Assembly (NCBI GenBank): GCA_963781895.1
Contig: CAWAIM010000051.1
Location: 1-64,000 of the forward strand
DNA from: Roseiarcus sp963781895
Lineage (GTDB): Bacteria > Pseudomonadota > Alphaproteobacteria > Rhizobiales > Beijerinckiaceae
Length of the DNA stretch: 64,000 nt
Reading direction: 5' to 3'
Below, piece after piece: positions 55,175 to 64,000 of this stretch; position 1 is the first letter of the stretch, and each line of letters opens with the position of its first letter. Made by a program: the position numbers and the translations under genes. Below the pieces are notes generated by a model that saw only the letters and a program-made list of their open reading frames with translations, had not been told where the DNA came from and searched no databases.

Positions 55175-57554
55175 ATGACGATGGCGGCTCCGTTGTCCTC
55201 GCAAACCGGCTCTCCCGCCCGATCGGCCAGCGTCGCCGACGTCGGCGCGCCGACGGGCCTGACCAGCGACGAGGCGCGCGGCCGGCTGCAGACGTTCGGC
55301 CCCAACGCCATGCCCGACGCGAGCGCGCACCCGCTTCGCATGGCGCTGGAAAAATTCTGGGCGCCCGTCCCGTGGATGCTCGAGGCGGCGATCGTGCTCG
55401 AATTGCTGCTCGGCAAATACGTCGAGGCCGCCATCATCGCCGCGCTGCTGGTGTTCAACGCCGCCCTTGGACTGTTCCAGGAGAGCCGCGCCCAGGCGAC
55501 CCTTGCGGCGCTGAGGTCGCGGCTGGCGCTGAACGCGTCCGTCCGGCGCGACGGCGCGTGGAAGACCATGCCCGCCGTCGAACTGGTTCCGGGCGATGTG
55601 GTGAAGCTCTCGCTCGGCGGCGTCGTCGCCGCGGACGTGCGTCTTGTCGCGGGCGAAGTCCTGCTCGACCAGTCGATGCTGACTGGCGAATCCGTGCCGA
55701 TCGAGGCCGGCGCGGGCGCGCAAACCTTCGCCGGGGCGTTGGTGCGGCGCGGCGAGGCGGTGGCGGAAGTCACGGCGACCGGAGCGCGCACCAAGTTCGG
55801 CCGCACCGCGGAACTCGTCCGCACCGCCCATGTCGTCAGCTCCCAGCAGAAGGCGGTGCTGCGCGTGGTGCGCAATCTCGCCGCCTTCAACGGCGTCGTG
55901 ATCGTCCTGCTGGTGGCTTACGCCACTTTGCTCGAGATGCCGCTGGCGGAGATCATCCCTCTGGTCCTGACGGCGGTTCTCGCCTCGATCCCGGTCGCGC
56001 TGCCGGCCACCTTCACGCTGGCGTCGGCGCTCGGGGCGCAGGCGCTGGCGAAGCTCGGCGTCCTTCCGACCCGCCTTTCCGCCGTGGATGAAGCGGCGAC
56101 CATCACCGTCCTGTGCGCCGACAAGACCGGCACCCTGACCCAGAACGAGCTGAGGGTGACCGACAGTTCGTCCGATGCCCGGCTTCGACGAGCCGCATGT
56201 GCTGGCGCTGGCCGCGCTGGCCAGCTCGGACGGCGGCCAGGATCCGGTGGACGGCGCCATCCGCTCCGCCGCCTCGGGCAAGGCGCTTTCCGACGCGCCG
56301 AAGTTGATCAAGTTCATTCCGTTCGACCCGGCGACGAAAATGTCCGAGGCGACGGTCCAGGATCTCGACGGCGCGACCCAACGCATCGTGAAAGGCGCGT
56401 TCGCGGCGGTGACCCGTCTCGCCGAGCCCTCGTCGGCCGCGACGGCCGCGTGCGAGGAACTCGAGAAACAGGGCTTCAGGGTGCTGGCGGTCGCGTCCGG
56501 GCCGCCGAACGCGATGACGCTCGCGGCGCTGATCGCGCTCAGCGACCCGCCGCGCGCGGATTCTTCGGCGCTGGTCGCCGAACTGCGCGAATTGGGCGTT
56601 CGCACCGTGATGGTGACGGGCGACGCTGCGGCGACGGCGGCCATCGTGGCGCGCGCGGTCGGGATCGACGGCGCCGTCTGCCCGCCGGGGCCGATCCCCG
56701 ACGCCGTCGGGCCGGAACAATTCGCGGTGTTCGCCGGCGTCCTGCCGGAGGACAAATTCAAGCTGGTCAAGGCGTTTCAGAACGGCGGCCACACCGTCGG
56801 CATGTGCGGCGACGGCGCCAACGACGCGCCGGCGCTGCGTCAGGCCCAGATGGGCATCGCGGTCTCGACCGCCACGGATGTCGCCAAATCCGCCGCCGGC
56901 ATGGTGCTCACCAAACCCGGCCTCGCCGGCGTCGTCGCCGCGGTCAAGGAAGGCCGGGTGACGTTCCAGCGCATCCTGACCTACACGGTCAACTCGGTCA
57001 TCAAGAAGATCGTGACGGTGCTGTTCCTGATCGTCGGCCTGTTGATGACGGGGCAGGCGGTGCTGACGCCGTTGCTGATGGTGATCGTGATGATCGCGGG
57101 CGATTTTCTCGCCATGTCGTTGACGACGGACAACGTGCGGCCGTCCCCGACGCCGAATGCGTGGCGGATCGGCAGTCTGACGATGGCCGGCGCCGCCATG
57201 GGCGTCTGCCAGCTGGCCTTCTGCGCCGGCGTCCTGGCCGTCGGTCATTTCGCATTGAAACTGGGAACCGGGCCGCTGAGAACTCTGGCCTTCGCGGCCC
57301 TGGTTTTCAGCAGTCAGGCGACGCTCTACGCCATTCGCGGACGGCGGCGTCTGTGGGGTCCTCGTCCGGGCCTGTGGGTGGTCGTGTCGTCCGTGGCCGA
57401 TGTCGCGATCGCCTCGACCTTCGCCGTCGCCGGGATCTTCATGACGCCGTTGCCGGCCTGGATGATCGCCGCCGCCCTCGCCGCGGCGGCCGCCTTCGCG
57501 CTCGCCCTGGCCGCGGCGAAGGTTCCCGTGTTTGCTCGTCTGAGGATCGTCTAG
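55175..57554 (+). CDS. Plasma-membrane-type P-type H+-ATPase, frame break at about 56172
   Basis: A P-type ATPase of about 793 residues. Visible are the actuator loop DQSMLTGESVPIE, the phosphorylation site LCADKTGTLTQNEL, and the hinge MCGDGANDAPALRQAQMGIA, with a set of membrane helices at both ends. The sequence groups with proton-exporting (type IIIA) ATPases of plants, fungi and some bacteria. The frame breaks after ELRVTDSSS and resumes as MPGFDEPHVLALAALASSDG; an extra C in TCCGATG explains it. It would export protons using ATP. GGAG precedes the ATG at 55175. It diverges from the thiolase gene. Confidence 0.87.
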
Positions 57555-57682
57555 GGTCGGAGCGGAACGAGCGTCGGGGAATGGTCGCGTCGCCGGGCGA
57601 CGGATCGCGGCGGGCGCGCGACCGGGAGGCGGACCCGAATCGACCAGATCGGCTATCACTGAACGGAACGGAACGCATTTCG

Positions 57683-60177
57683 ATGAAAACCAAGCGCCGA
57701 GACCCGAAATCCGCGACCAAGGCGAACAAGGAGCCCAAGCTCTCGCGCACCCATGCGCCCGCTGACCTTTCGCCGTTGGACTGGCAACGCGGCTTGCGCC
57801 GCCAGTTCGGCCGCGAACAGGCCTTCGGGCTTGAAAATCTCGAGCAGCGAGCCATTTTTCTCCGAGTTTCGGGTCAGCAATCCGGTTTCGAAATCGAGCT
57901 ATCGGGTGGCGATCCGAGGCTTGGGGCCGGGCGGCAATTTCTGTTCGTGCCCCGATTACGCCACCAGCGAGTTGGGAACCTGCAAGCACATCGAATTCAC
58001 GCTTTCCCGGCTGGAGACAAAGCGCGGCGCGAAGACGGCGTTCGCGCGCGGCTACCAGCCGGCGTTTTCCGAGCTGTATCTGCGCAACGACGGCAAACGG
58101 AGCGTGCATTTTCGCGCCGGAACGGATTGCCCGCCAGCGCTGAGGGAGGCCGCCGCCGGCCTGTTCGACGCCGAACGCAACGGCCTGCTGCCCGACGAGC
58201 GGCTCGGCGAACTCGAACATTTCATGACCATGGCGTCTCAGTCCGGTCATGAGTTGCGGGCCTACGACGACGCTCTCGAATTCGTCGCCGGACGGCGGGA
58301 CGCCGACCGGCGCGTCGCAAAGCTCGCGCAGCTGTTCCCGCGCGGCGCCGCCGATCCCAAGCTGCTGACGCTGCTGAAGGCGCCGCTCTACCCCTATCAG
58401 GCGGAGGGCGCGCTGTTCGCGGTGCGCGCCGGCCGGGCGCTGATCGGCGACGATATGGGTCTGGGCAAGACCATCCAGGCGATCGCCGCGACGGAAATTC
58501 TGGCGCGGCATTTCGGCGTCTCGAAAGTGCTGGTGATCTGCCCGACCTCGCTCAAATACCAGTGGCAAAGCGAGATCATGCGCTTCTCGGGGCGACAGGG
58601 CGAAAACGCGGCGCGCGTCATCAGCGGCGGTCGGGCGCGGCGGCAGAAAGACTACGCCCTGGACGACTTCTGCAAGATCACGAACTACGAGAAGCTCAAG
58701 CCTGATCTCGACCTGATCGCCGCCTGGGCGCCCGAACTGGTGATCGTCGATGAGGCGCAACGGGTGAAAAACTGGAACACCATCGCGGCGCGCGCCCTCA
58801 AACGCATCGACAGCCCATACGCGATCGTGCTCACCGGGACGCCGCTGGAAAACAAGCTGGAAGAACTGATTTCCATTGTCCAGTTTGTCGATCAGCACCG
58901 GCTGGGGCCAACCTGGAAGCTGCTGCACGAGCATCAGGTCAAGGACGAAGCCGGGCGCGTCACCGGCTACGCCGGGCTGGACAAGATCGGCCAGACGCTG
59001 GCGCCGGTCATGATCCGCCGGCGCAAATCCGAGGTGCTGCGGCAACTGCCCAGCCGGACCGACCAGAACCTGCTGGTGCCGATGACCGAGATGCAAATGC
59101 TCTATCATCAGGAAAACGCCGACGTGGTGGCGAAAATTGTCCAGCGCTGGCGCAAGACCAAATTCTTGTCCGACAAGGACCAGCGGCGGCTGACCTGCGC
59201 GCTGCAGAACATGCGCATGTCGTGCAACAGCACCTATCTGCTGGACCAGGAAACCGACCACGGCGTCAAGGCTGACGAATTGGCGGCGCTGTTCGAGGAT
59301 TTGTTCGCCGAGCCCGACGCCAAGGCGGTGGTGTTTTCAGCAATGGACCCGGACCCATGACATTATCATCCGCCGCCTCGAGGCGCGTGATCTCGGCTAC
59401 GTCAGCTTCCACGGCGGCGTCCCGTCGGACAAACGCCCGGCGCTGGTCGAGCGGTTTCGCGACGACCCCGCCTGCCGGGTGTTCCTGTCCACCGATGCGG
59501 GCAGCACGGGCCTCAATCTGCAGCACGCTTCGACGCTCGTGAACATGGACCTGCCGTGGAACCCGGCGATCCTCGAACAGCGCATCGCCCGCATTCATCG
59601 CATGGGCCAGAAACGGCCGGTGCGGGTCATCAATTTCGTGGCGAAGGGGACCATCGAGGAGGGCATGCTTTCGGTGCTGGCCTTCAAACGCTCGTTGTCG
59701 GCGGGAATTCTCGACGGCGGCGCCGGCGAGATTTCGCTCGGCGGTTCGCGTCTCACCCGCTTCATGAAGGACGTGGAAAACGTCACCGGGCGCATGGGCG
59801 ACGGCGAGGCCGTGACCCCGGCCGAGGAGGTGACCAATATCGTCGCCGCCGATGAGGCGGAACCCGGCGAACACGCACATGCGGATATGAGCGACGGCGC
59901 TGGCGAGATGGCGGTCGCACAGTCGGATCGGGCTGGAGAAACATCGCGCGACGCGGGTCCCGATCCGTGGCGGGCCCTGGTGCAGGTCGGCGCGCGCTTT
60001 GTCGCCGCTCTCGCCGCCGCCAACGATCCCAGCGCTCCGGCGCATCCGTGGATCGAGCGGGATCCCGCCACCGGCGCGAAAAACCTCAAAATGCCGCTGC
60101 CGCCGCCGGAGATGGCGAGACAACTCGCCAATGCGCTTTCGGCGCTCGCCGACGGCTTGCGCGGCAATATTGCGTGA
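57683..60177 (+). CDS. SWIM zinc-finger SNF2-family helicase, frame breaks at about 57842 and 59340
   Basis: A DNA-translocating ATPase of about 830 residues. A basic N terminus is followed by a SWIM zinc finger (FCSCPDYATSELGTCKHIEF). The SNF2 ATPase core then has GDDMGLGKTIQAIAA (Walker A), IVDEAQRVKNW (DEAQ) and VLTGTPLENKLEEL, and a helicase C-terminal half with VFLSTDAGSTGLNLQ and QRIARIHRMGQKRPVRVINF. Two breaks interrupt it, one before the SWIM domain and one between the two helicase lobes (after KAVVFS). Each corrects by removing one base. Bacterial members remodel protein-DNA or transcription complexes; the target is unknown. Confidence 0.84.
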
Positions 60178-60404
60178 TGGACAGCGGCGGCTGAATGCGA
60201 GAAAGCCTCCACGCTTGCTCTCACGCGTCGCTTTCATCCTGCGGGCTATCGAAGAACGACGGCGCCGCCAACGGGCGCCGGCGCCCGCCTGACCCCTTTG
60301 CCGAGTTTGTCATGTGCGACCCGGCCCTGGAAAGAATCCGGAATATCTCTTTCTGAAAAAGAGAATTCGTGCTATGCTGCACGCTTTCAGCCGGAGACCC
60401 GCAC

Positions 60405-60986
60405 TTGACCGCTTCGCCGCCGCCCTCGCCGCCCCCGCCTCGCCGCCTGCTGTCGCCCGCCGCCCGGGCGATGCGCCTGCAGCGCATTTTCGCCCGCATG
60501 CAGGAGGGCGCGAGCTATCAGGAGATCGCGGCGGCGGAGGGCGTTTCGCGCGAAAGGCTCAGCCAGATCGTCCGCCGGGCGACGTCGGGCCGAGACGAGG
60601 ACGATCAGCCCAGCCACCGGCGGATGCAGATCGCCCGCCTGACGCCGGCGCTGCGCCTCGCCGCCGCCGGCGTCGCCAAGGGCGACGCCCGATCCATTCC
60701 CCTGCTGCTGCAGCTCGTCGACCGGCTCGACCGCTATTCCAATTCGCACAAATATTTCCGATCGCCGGCGCGCGAGGAAATCGCCGGCCTGCCGGGCGCG
60801 GGTTCGTCGCGGCGGGAGCGCAACGTCGCAAATCTCGTCGGCCTCGCCCGCGCGCCCGCGCGCAGGCCCGGCGCCGCCAAGGCGGCAGCGGAGGACAGCG
60901 ACGACGCGCCCCCGCCCGACGCCGCCCCCGCGGACGCGCAACCCATTGAAAACGCTCAAAACGACGATGGGCAGCTATTCCGCTAA
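60405..60986 (+). CDS. Helix-turn-helix protein of unknown function
   Basis: A 193-residue basic protein. After a Pro-rich start comes a helix-turn-helix, ARMQEGASYQEIAAAEGVSR then ERLSQIVRRA (about 30-60), of the kind seen in sigma region 4 and small terminase proteins. A helical middle part includes SIPLLLQLVDRLDRYSNSHK, and the Ala/Pro/Asp tail is disordered. I chose the TTG at 60405 because GGAG stands eight bases upstream; the frame opens 12 codons earlier. It lies close behind the SNF2 gene but 227 bases separate them. A DNA-binding role is likely; the family is not one I can name. Confidence 0.6.
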   Translation: MTASPPPSPPPPRRLLSPAARAMRLQRIFARMQEGASYQEIAAAEGVSRERLSQIVRRATSGRDEDDQPSHRRMQIARLTPALRLAAAGVAKGDARSIPLLLQLVDRLDRYSNSHKYFRSPAREEIAGLPGAGSSRRERNVANLVGLARAPARRPGAAKAAAEDSDDAPPPDAAPADAQPIENAQNDDGQLFR

Positions 60987-61323
60987 GTTCACGCCGATGA
61001 CGTCCCGGCGCCGCTCCGGCGCCGGTGCGGCGCCGCCAAGGCTCGGCGCCGGCGCCGCGCGGCGGCGGAATGGAGCATGGATCGTTTCGACGGAATCACC
61101 GCCGTCATCGCGACGCCGAGCGCAACGAGGCGAAGCGATCCGAGGCCGAAGGTCGGGAGACCGGCGCTCCCTGGCGCAGGATGCGATGGGTCGGAATCGC
61201 GTCAAGGTCTCGAATTGTTGAAATTGCTGGATGAATCGCCAGAGGCGGCGCCCGATTTTCCGCGTCCCGCTCCGGCGCCGCGTCGGATCGCCGCGCTTCG
61301 CCCGCGACGACGGCGCGGCCGGA
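60987..61323. other. Intergenic region between convergent genes
   Basis: The GC-rich stretch contains GCGCCGGCG-type inverted repeats near 61010-61060 that could act as a shared terminator for the flanking convergent genes. No coding frame was recognised. Confidence 0.4.
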
Positions 61324-61590
61324 TCAGCCGGCCAGGGCGTTGACGCGCTTGGTCAGGCGCGAGATTTTTCGCGAGGCGGCGTTCTTGTGGACGATGCCCT
61401 TCTGAGCGGCGCGGGCGAGGCGCGGCGCGGCTTCGCTCAGCGCCTCGACGGCGGCCTTGGCGTCCTTGGAGGCGAGCGCGTCCTCGACCTTGGCGACATA
61501 GGTGCGCATCTCGCTGCGGCGCGACTTGTTGACCGCGGTGCGGCGGATGGTCTGGCGGACGGCCTTCTGGGCCGACTTGGTGTTGGCCAT
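61324..61590 (-). CDS. rpsT: 30S ribosomal protein S20
   Basis: The 88-residue S20 binds 16S rRNA in the small subunit. The protein starts MANTKSAQKAVRQTIRRTAV and contains the basic helices typical of S20, with AAQKGIVHKNAASRKISRLT and the closing KRVNALAG. Length is exactly that of the family. I placed the start at 61590 because the codons before it are not conserved. In many alphaproteobacteria rpsT lies just upstream of dnaA; here it is followed along the chromosome by a TauE-like gene and an enoyl-CoA hydratase gene, both on the same strand and upstream. Confidence 0.96.
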   Translation of the reverse strand: MANTKSAQKAVRQTIRRTAVNKSRRSEMRTYVAKVEDALASKDAKAAVEALSEAAPRLARAAQKGIVHKNAASRKISRLTKRVNALAG

Positions 61591-61735
61591 GAACTTCGGA
61601 TTCCCTGTCGTGCGGCGCCGGGGCGCCGAGCCGCGCGTTGACTGAAACAAGTCGCGCGTCGGCTGAAAACGGAAAGGGCTGGGTCGCGACCCAGCCATTT
61701 GTGGCCGGGCTTATAGACTTTTCCCGCCGAACGCG

Positions 61736-62521
61736 TCAACCGCCGAACGCGAATTTCCAGCCGGCGGCAAGCAGGCCGCCGGGCGCGCTCATCAGCTTGA
61801 GCGCCATGGCGCAGCTGACGGCGACGATCAGCGGCCGCACCAGCCGCGCGCCCGCGCGCACCGCCGTTCTCGCCCCCAGGCGCGCGCCGAGGAACGCGCC
61901 GGCGCCCATCGCCAATCCGGCGGCGACGAAGATATGCCCCGACAGAGCGTAGATCATCAGCGAGCCGATGTTGCTGCCGAAGTTGGCGAACCGCGCGCCG
62001 GCCATCGCGCGGATGAGGCCGAAGCCGGCCAGGACCACGAAGCCGATCATGTAGAACGACCCGGCGCCGGGGCCGAACACGCCGTCGTAAAAGCCGATCG
62101 CGGGCGCCAGCGTCGCGGCGTAGCCGGCGGGAGTGAGGCGCGCGTGACGCTGGGCCTCGCCCAGGCTGGGCGCGAAGGCGAAATAGAGCGCGACCGCCAC
62201 CAGGACCAGCGGCAGCGCCTCGCTCAACAGGGCGCGCGGCGCGTAAGGCAGCGCCAGCGCGCCGAGGGCCGCGCCCGCGCCGGCGGCGAGCGCCGAAGGG
62301 GCCATGGTTTTCTCGATCTTTCCCGCGCGCCAGAACGCCAGCGTCGCCGAGCCCGAGCCGAAGGTGCTCGCGAGCTTGTTGGTCGCCACCGCCGCGACCG
62401 GGTCGAGCCCGGCCAGCGCCAGCGACGGCAGCGTCAGCAACCCGCCGCCCCCGGCGATGGCGTCGACGAAACCGGCGCCGAAGCCGGTCAGCGCGAGCAG
62501 CGCCAGGGCGAGGGGGGACAT
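61736..62521 (-). CDS. TauE/SafE-family membrane anion exporter
   Basis: A 261-residue integral membrane protein with about eight helices. It shows the two repeated halves of TauE/SafE transporters: GFGAGFVDAIAGGGGLLTLPSL in the first and GFYDGVFGPGAGSFYMIGFV in the second, with VATNKLASTFGSGSA between. Members move sulfite, sulfoacetate or other organosulfur anions. The ATG at 62521 begins directly with the first helix. It lies 35 bases from the enoyl-CoA hydratase gene on the same strand, so the two may be co-transcribed, but their jobs appear unrelated. Confidence 0.88.
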   Translation of the reverse strand: MSPLALALLALTGFGAGFVDAIAGGGGLLTLPSLALAGLDPVAAVATNKLASTFGSGSATLAFWRAGKIEKTMAPSALAAGAGAALGALALPYAPRALLSEALPLVLVAVALYFAFAPSLGEAQRHARLTPAGYAATLAPAIGFYDGVFGPGAGSFYMIGFVVLAGFGLIRAMAGARFANFGSNIGSLMIYALSGHIFVAAGLAMGAGAFLGARLGARTAVRAGARLVRPLIVAVSCAMALKLMSAPGGLLAAGWKFAFGG

Positions 62522-62556
62522 CGGAAAATCCAGGCCAGGTCGGTTGTCCGCGAGGA

Positions 62557-63357
62557 TTATTCCGGCGGAAGCGGCGCGGTCGCGCCACGAAAGGCGAATT
62601 TCGCCGAGCGCTTCTCGGCGAAGGCCGCGCGCCCCTCGGCGAAATCCGGCCCGAGCGCCGCCGATTCCGCCAGCGCGCGAAAGGCCGGCGTCTCGACCCT
62701 CATGCCGGCGGCGATCGCGTCCACCGCGCGCTTGCCGCCCCGGATCGAGGCCTGGCTCAGTTCGGCGAGGCCTCGCGCGTAGCCGAGCACGGTCTCGTGC
62801 AAGGCGGCCTCGACCCTCCTGTCGATGAGGCCGATCGCGAGCGCCTCTTCGGTCTCGATCCGCCGTCCGGTGAACAACAGATCCTTGGCCCGCGACGGAC
62901 CGACCAGCTCCACCAGGCGGCGCGTTTCCGCGTGGCCATAGACGAGCCCGAGCCTGGCGGGGGTGATCGCCAGATAGGCGTCGGCGGCGCAGAAGCGGAG
63001 GTCGCAGGCCAGCGCCAGGCCGAGGCCGCCGCCGACCGCGTTGCCGCGCAAGACCGCGATCGTCGGCCGGTCGAGGTCGATCAGCGCCCTCAACCCGTCC
63101 TGGACGGCGTCGCCATAGTCGCGCGTCGACGCCGGGTCGCGATAGACATCGTCGAATTCGGAAATGTCGGCGCCGGCGCTGAAATGACCGCCCTCGCCCT
63201 CGACCAGCGCCACCAGCATGTCCGCGCGCGCCTCGATCGCGGCGCGGATCGCCGGCAGGGCGCGCCACATCGCCCGAGAGATCGCATTGCGGCGCTCGGG
63301 GCGGTTGAGCACGATGCGGGCAAGGGGCGGTTCGAAGCGAAGGGAAATATCAGTCAT
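62557..63357 (-). CDS. Enoyl-CoA hydratase/isomerase family protein
   Basis: A 266-residue crotonase-fold enzyme. The oxyanion-hole segments are GGHFSAGADISEFDDVY and VLRGNAVGGGLGLALACDLR; the second catalytic loop reads ITPARLGLVYGHAETRRLVE. The first catalytic Glu of classical hydratases is not in its usual place in NAVGGGLGL, and LGLVYG replaces LGLIPG, so it may be an isomerase, hydrolase or decarboxylase rather than a hydratase. It is separate from the beta-oxidation group 20 kb away. Confidence 0.85.
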   Translation of the reverse strand: MTDISLRFEPPLARIVLNRPERRNAISRAMWRALPAIRAAIEARADMLVALVEGEGGHFSAGADISEFDDVYRDPASTRDYGDAVQDGLRALIDLDRPTIAVLRGNAVGGGLGLALACDLRFCAADAYLAITPARLGLVYGHAETRRLVELVGPSRAKDLLFTGRRIETEEALAIGLIDRRVEAALHETVLGYARGLAELSQASIRGGKRAVDAIAAGMRVETPAFRALAESAALGPDFAEGRAAFAEKRSAKFAFRGATAPLPPE

Positions 63358-63483
63358 GAAGGCTCTCTGATCCCCCCAAGGCGACGCCTTCGGCCCTTTT
63401 GGAGCATTCGGCGGGCTGGAGCAAACGCCGTTCCTGGCGTAGCGTCACGCCGACGGCGATTCAGACTGACGGGCGAGGGTTTG

Positions 63484-64000
63484 ATGGCGATGACGAAGCA
63501 GCGAAAACTACCCGCGCGATATGGTCGGCTATGGACGCACGCCGCCTTTCGCCGATTGGCCGGGCGAGGCGCGCGTCGCGGTGCAATTCGTCATCAACTA
63601 CGAGGAGGGCGGCGAGAACAACATCCTGCACGGCGACGCCGCCTCGGAAGCCTTCCTGTCGGAGATCGTCGGCGCGGCCCCCTGGCCGGGCATGCGCCAC
63701 ATGAACATGGAGTCGATTTACGAATACGGCTCGCGCGCCGGTTTCTGGCGCCTGCATCGCATGTTCACCGAACGCGCGATCCCGGTCACCGTCTACGCGG
63801 TCGCGACAGCGATGGCGCGCAACGTCGAGGCCGTCGCGGCGATGAACGAGGCCGGATGGGAAATCGCCACCCACGGCTACAAGTGGGTCGACTATCGCGA
63901 CACGCCGCCCGAAGTCGAAGCGCGCCACATCGCCGAGGCGGTGCGGATCCATACGGAAATCGCCGGCGCCCGCCCGCTCGGCTTTTATCAGGGCCGCTCG
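63484..64000 (+). CDS. Polysaccharide deacetylase/allantoinase PuuE-like, partial, frame break at about 63496
   Basis: The main frame reads NYPRDMVGYGRTPPFADWPG, then VAVQFVINYEEGGENNILHG, MRHMNMESIYEYGSRAGFWR, and VTVYAVATAMARN, which is the PuuE type of polysaccharide deacetylase (metal-independent allantoinase in purine use). The start lies in another frame: an ATG at 63484 or 63490, then one extra A in ACGAAGC (about 63496), would restore the reading MTSSENYPRD. It runs off the right edge. In the usual pathway the enzyme opens allantoin to allantoate. Confidence 0.8.
   Translation, partial: MAMTKQRKLPARYGRLWTHAAFRRLAGRGARRGAIRHQLRGGRREQHPARRRRLGSLPVGDRRRGPLAGHAPHEHGVDLRIRLARRFLAPASHVHRTRDPGHRLRGRDSDGAQRRGRRGDERGRMGNRHPRLQVGRLSRHAARSRSAPHRRGGADPYGNRRRPPARLLSGPL

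Noticed and set aside
56103..59261. Very long open frame on the minus strand opposite the ATPase and SNF2 genes
   Set aside because: It is an antisense shadow in GC-rich DNA. The plus strand carries clear ATPase and SNF2 motifs, and the antisense product is Arg/Asp/Gly-rich without a domain.

Overview
The window looks like a chromosomal segment of a high-GC alphaproteobacterium, most likely Hyphomicrobiales near the Beijerinckiaceae/Methylocystaceae. This rests on an RpoE-ChrR singlet-oxygen sigma system, a bchI-bchD-bchO block for bacteriochlorophyll synthesis, a PEP-CTERM protein with the alphaproteobacterial tail, and overall codon use. No rRNA or tRNA was recognised. Family calls come from reading the translations, without database searches.

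Left part (0-8 kb): the start of an alanine-dehydrogenase-like gene, xseB, then a photo-oxidative stress block. rpoE-chrR-DUF1295 on the minus strand diverges from an FAD oxidoreductase and a DUF1365 gene. A cyclopropane-fatty-acid-synthase-like methyltransferase and a decayed thioredoxin/CcdA pair follow. Three sites of the form TGATCC-N17-GTA mark likely RpoE promoters, including one in front of the dead thioredoxin gene.

Bacteriochlorophyll block (7.7-13.4 kb): an IS5-like transposase relic, bchI-bchD-bchO with overlapping or near-abutting genes, a repeat-rich non-coding stretch and a second transposase fragment.

Catabolic island (13.4-31.5 kb): on the minus strand, E1alpha, E1beta and E2 of a 2-oxoacid/acetoin-type dehydrogenase complex, an M24-family protein and a COG0523 GTPase. 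Divergent on the plus strand are a butanediol-dehydrogenase-like enzyme, a PRISE-type enone reductase, a regulator that joins a winged helix to a solute-binding-protein domain, a Gfo/Idh/MocA oxidoreductase, an alcohol dehydrogenase and a sugar-type ABC importer in which the double ATPase is fused to a permease. This looks like an uncharacterised uptake-and-oxidation system for a polyol-, sugar- or ketone-like compound; the substrate cannot be read from sequence.

Right part (32-64 kb): an RND pump with its adaptor, a universal stress protein, a methyltransferase, a beta-oxidation group (thiolase, enoyl-CoA hydratase/3-hydroxyacyl-CoA dehydrogenase), a periplasmic MsrB/MsrA pair, a tightly coupled CoA-ligase/amidohydrolase/hydrolase/oxidoreductase operon that suggests aromatic-acid use, a PEP-CTERM protein, a collagen-like lipoprotein, a cyclic-nucleotide-binding protein, a second thiolase, a P-type proton ATPase, a SWIM-SNF2 helicase, rpsT, a TauE exporter, an enoyl-CoA hydratase and the start of a polysaccharide deacetylase.

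A caution for any user: eleven otherwise well-conserved genes between 26 and 64 kb carry twelve frameshifts. All twelve are consistent with one extra base, mostly a C or G beside a CG step. This pattern points to systematic sequencing insertions rather than gene death, so I annotate those genes as whole CDS spans with the break marked.
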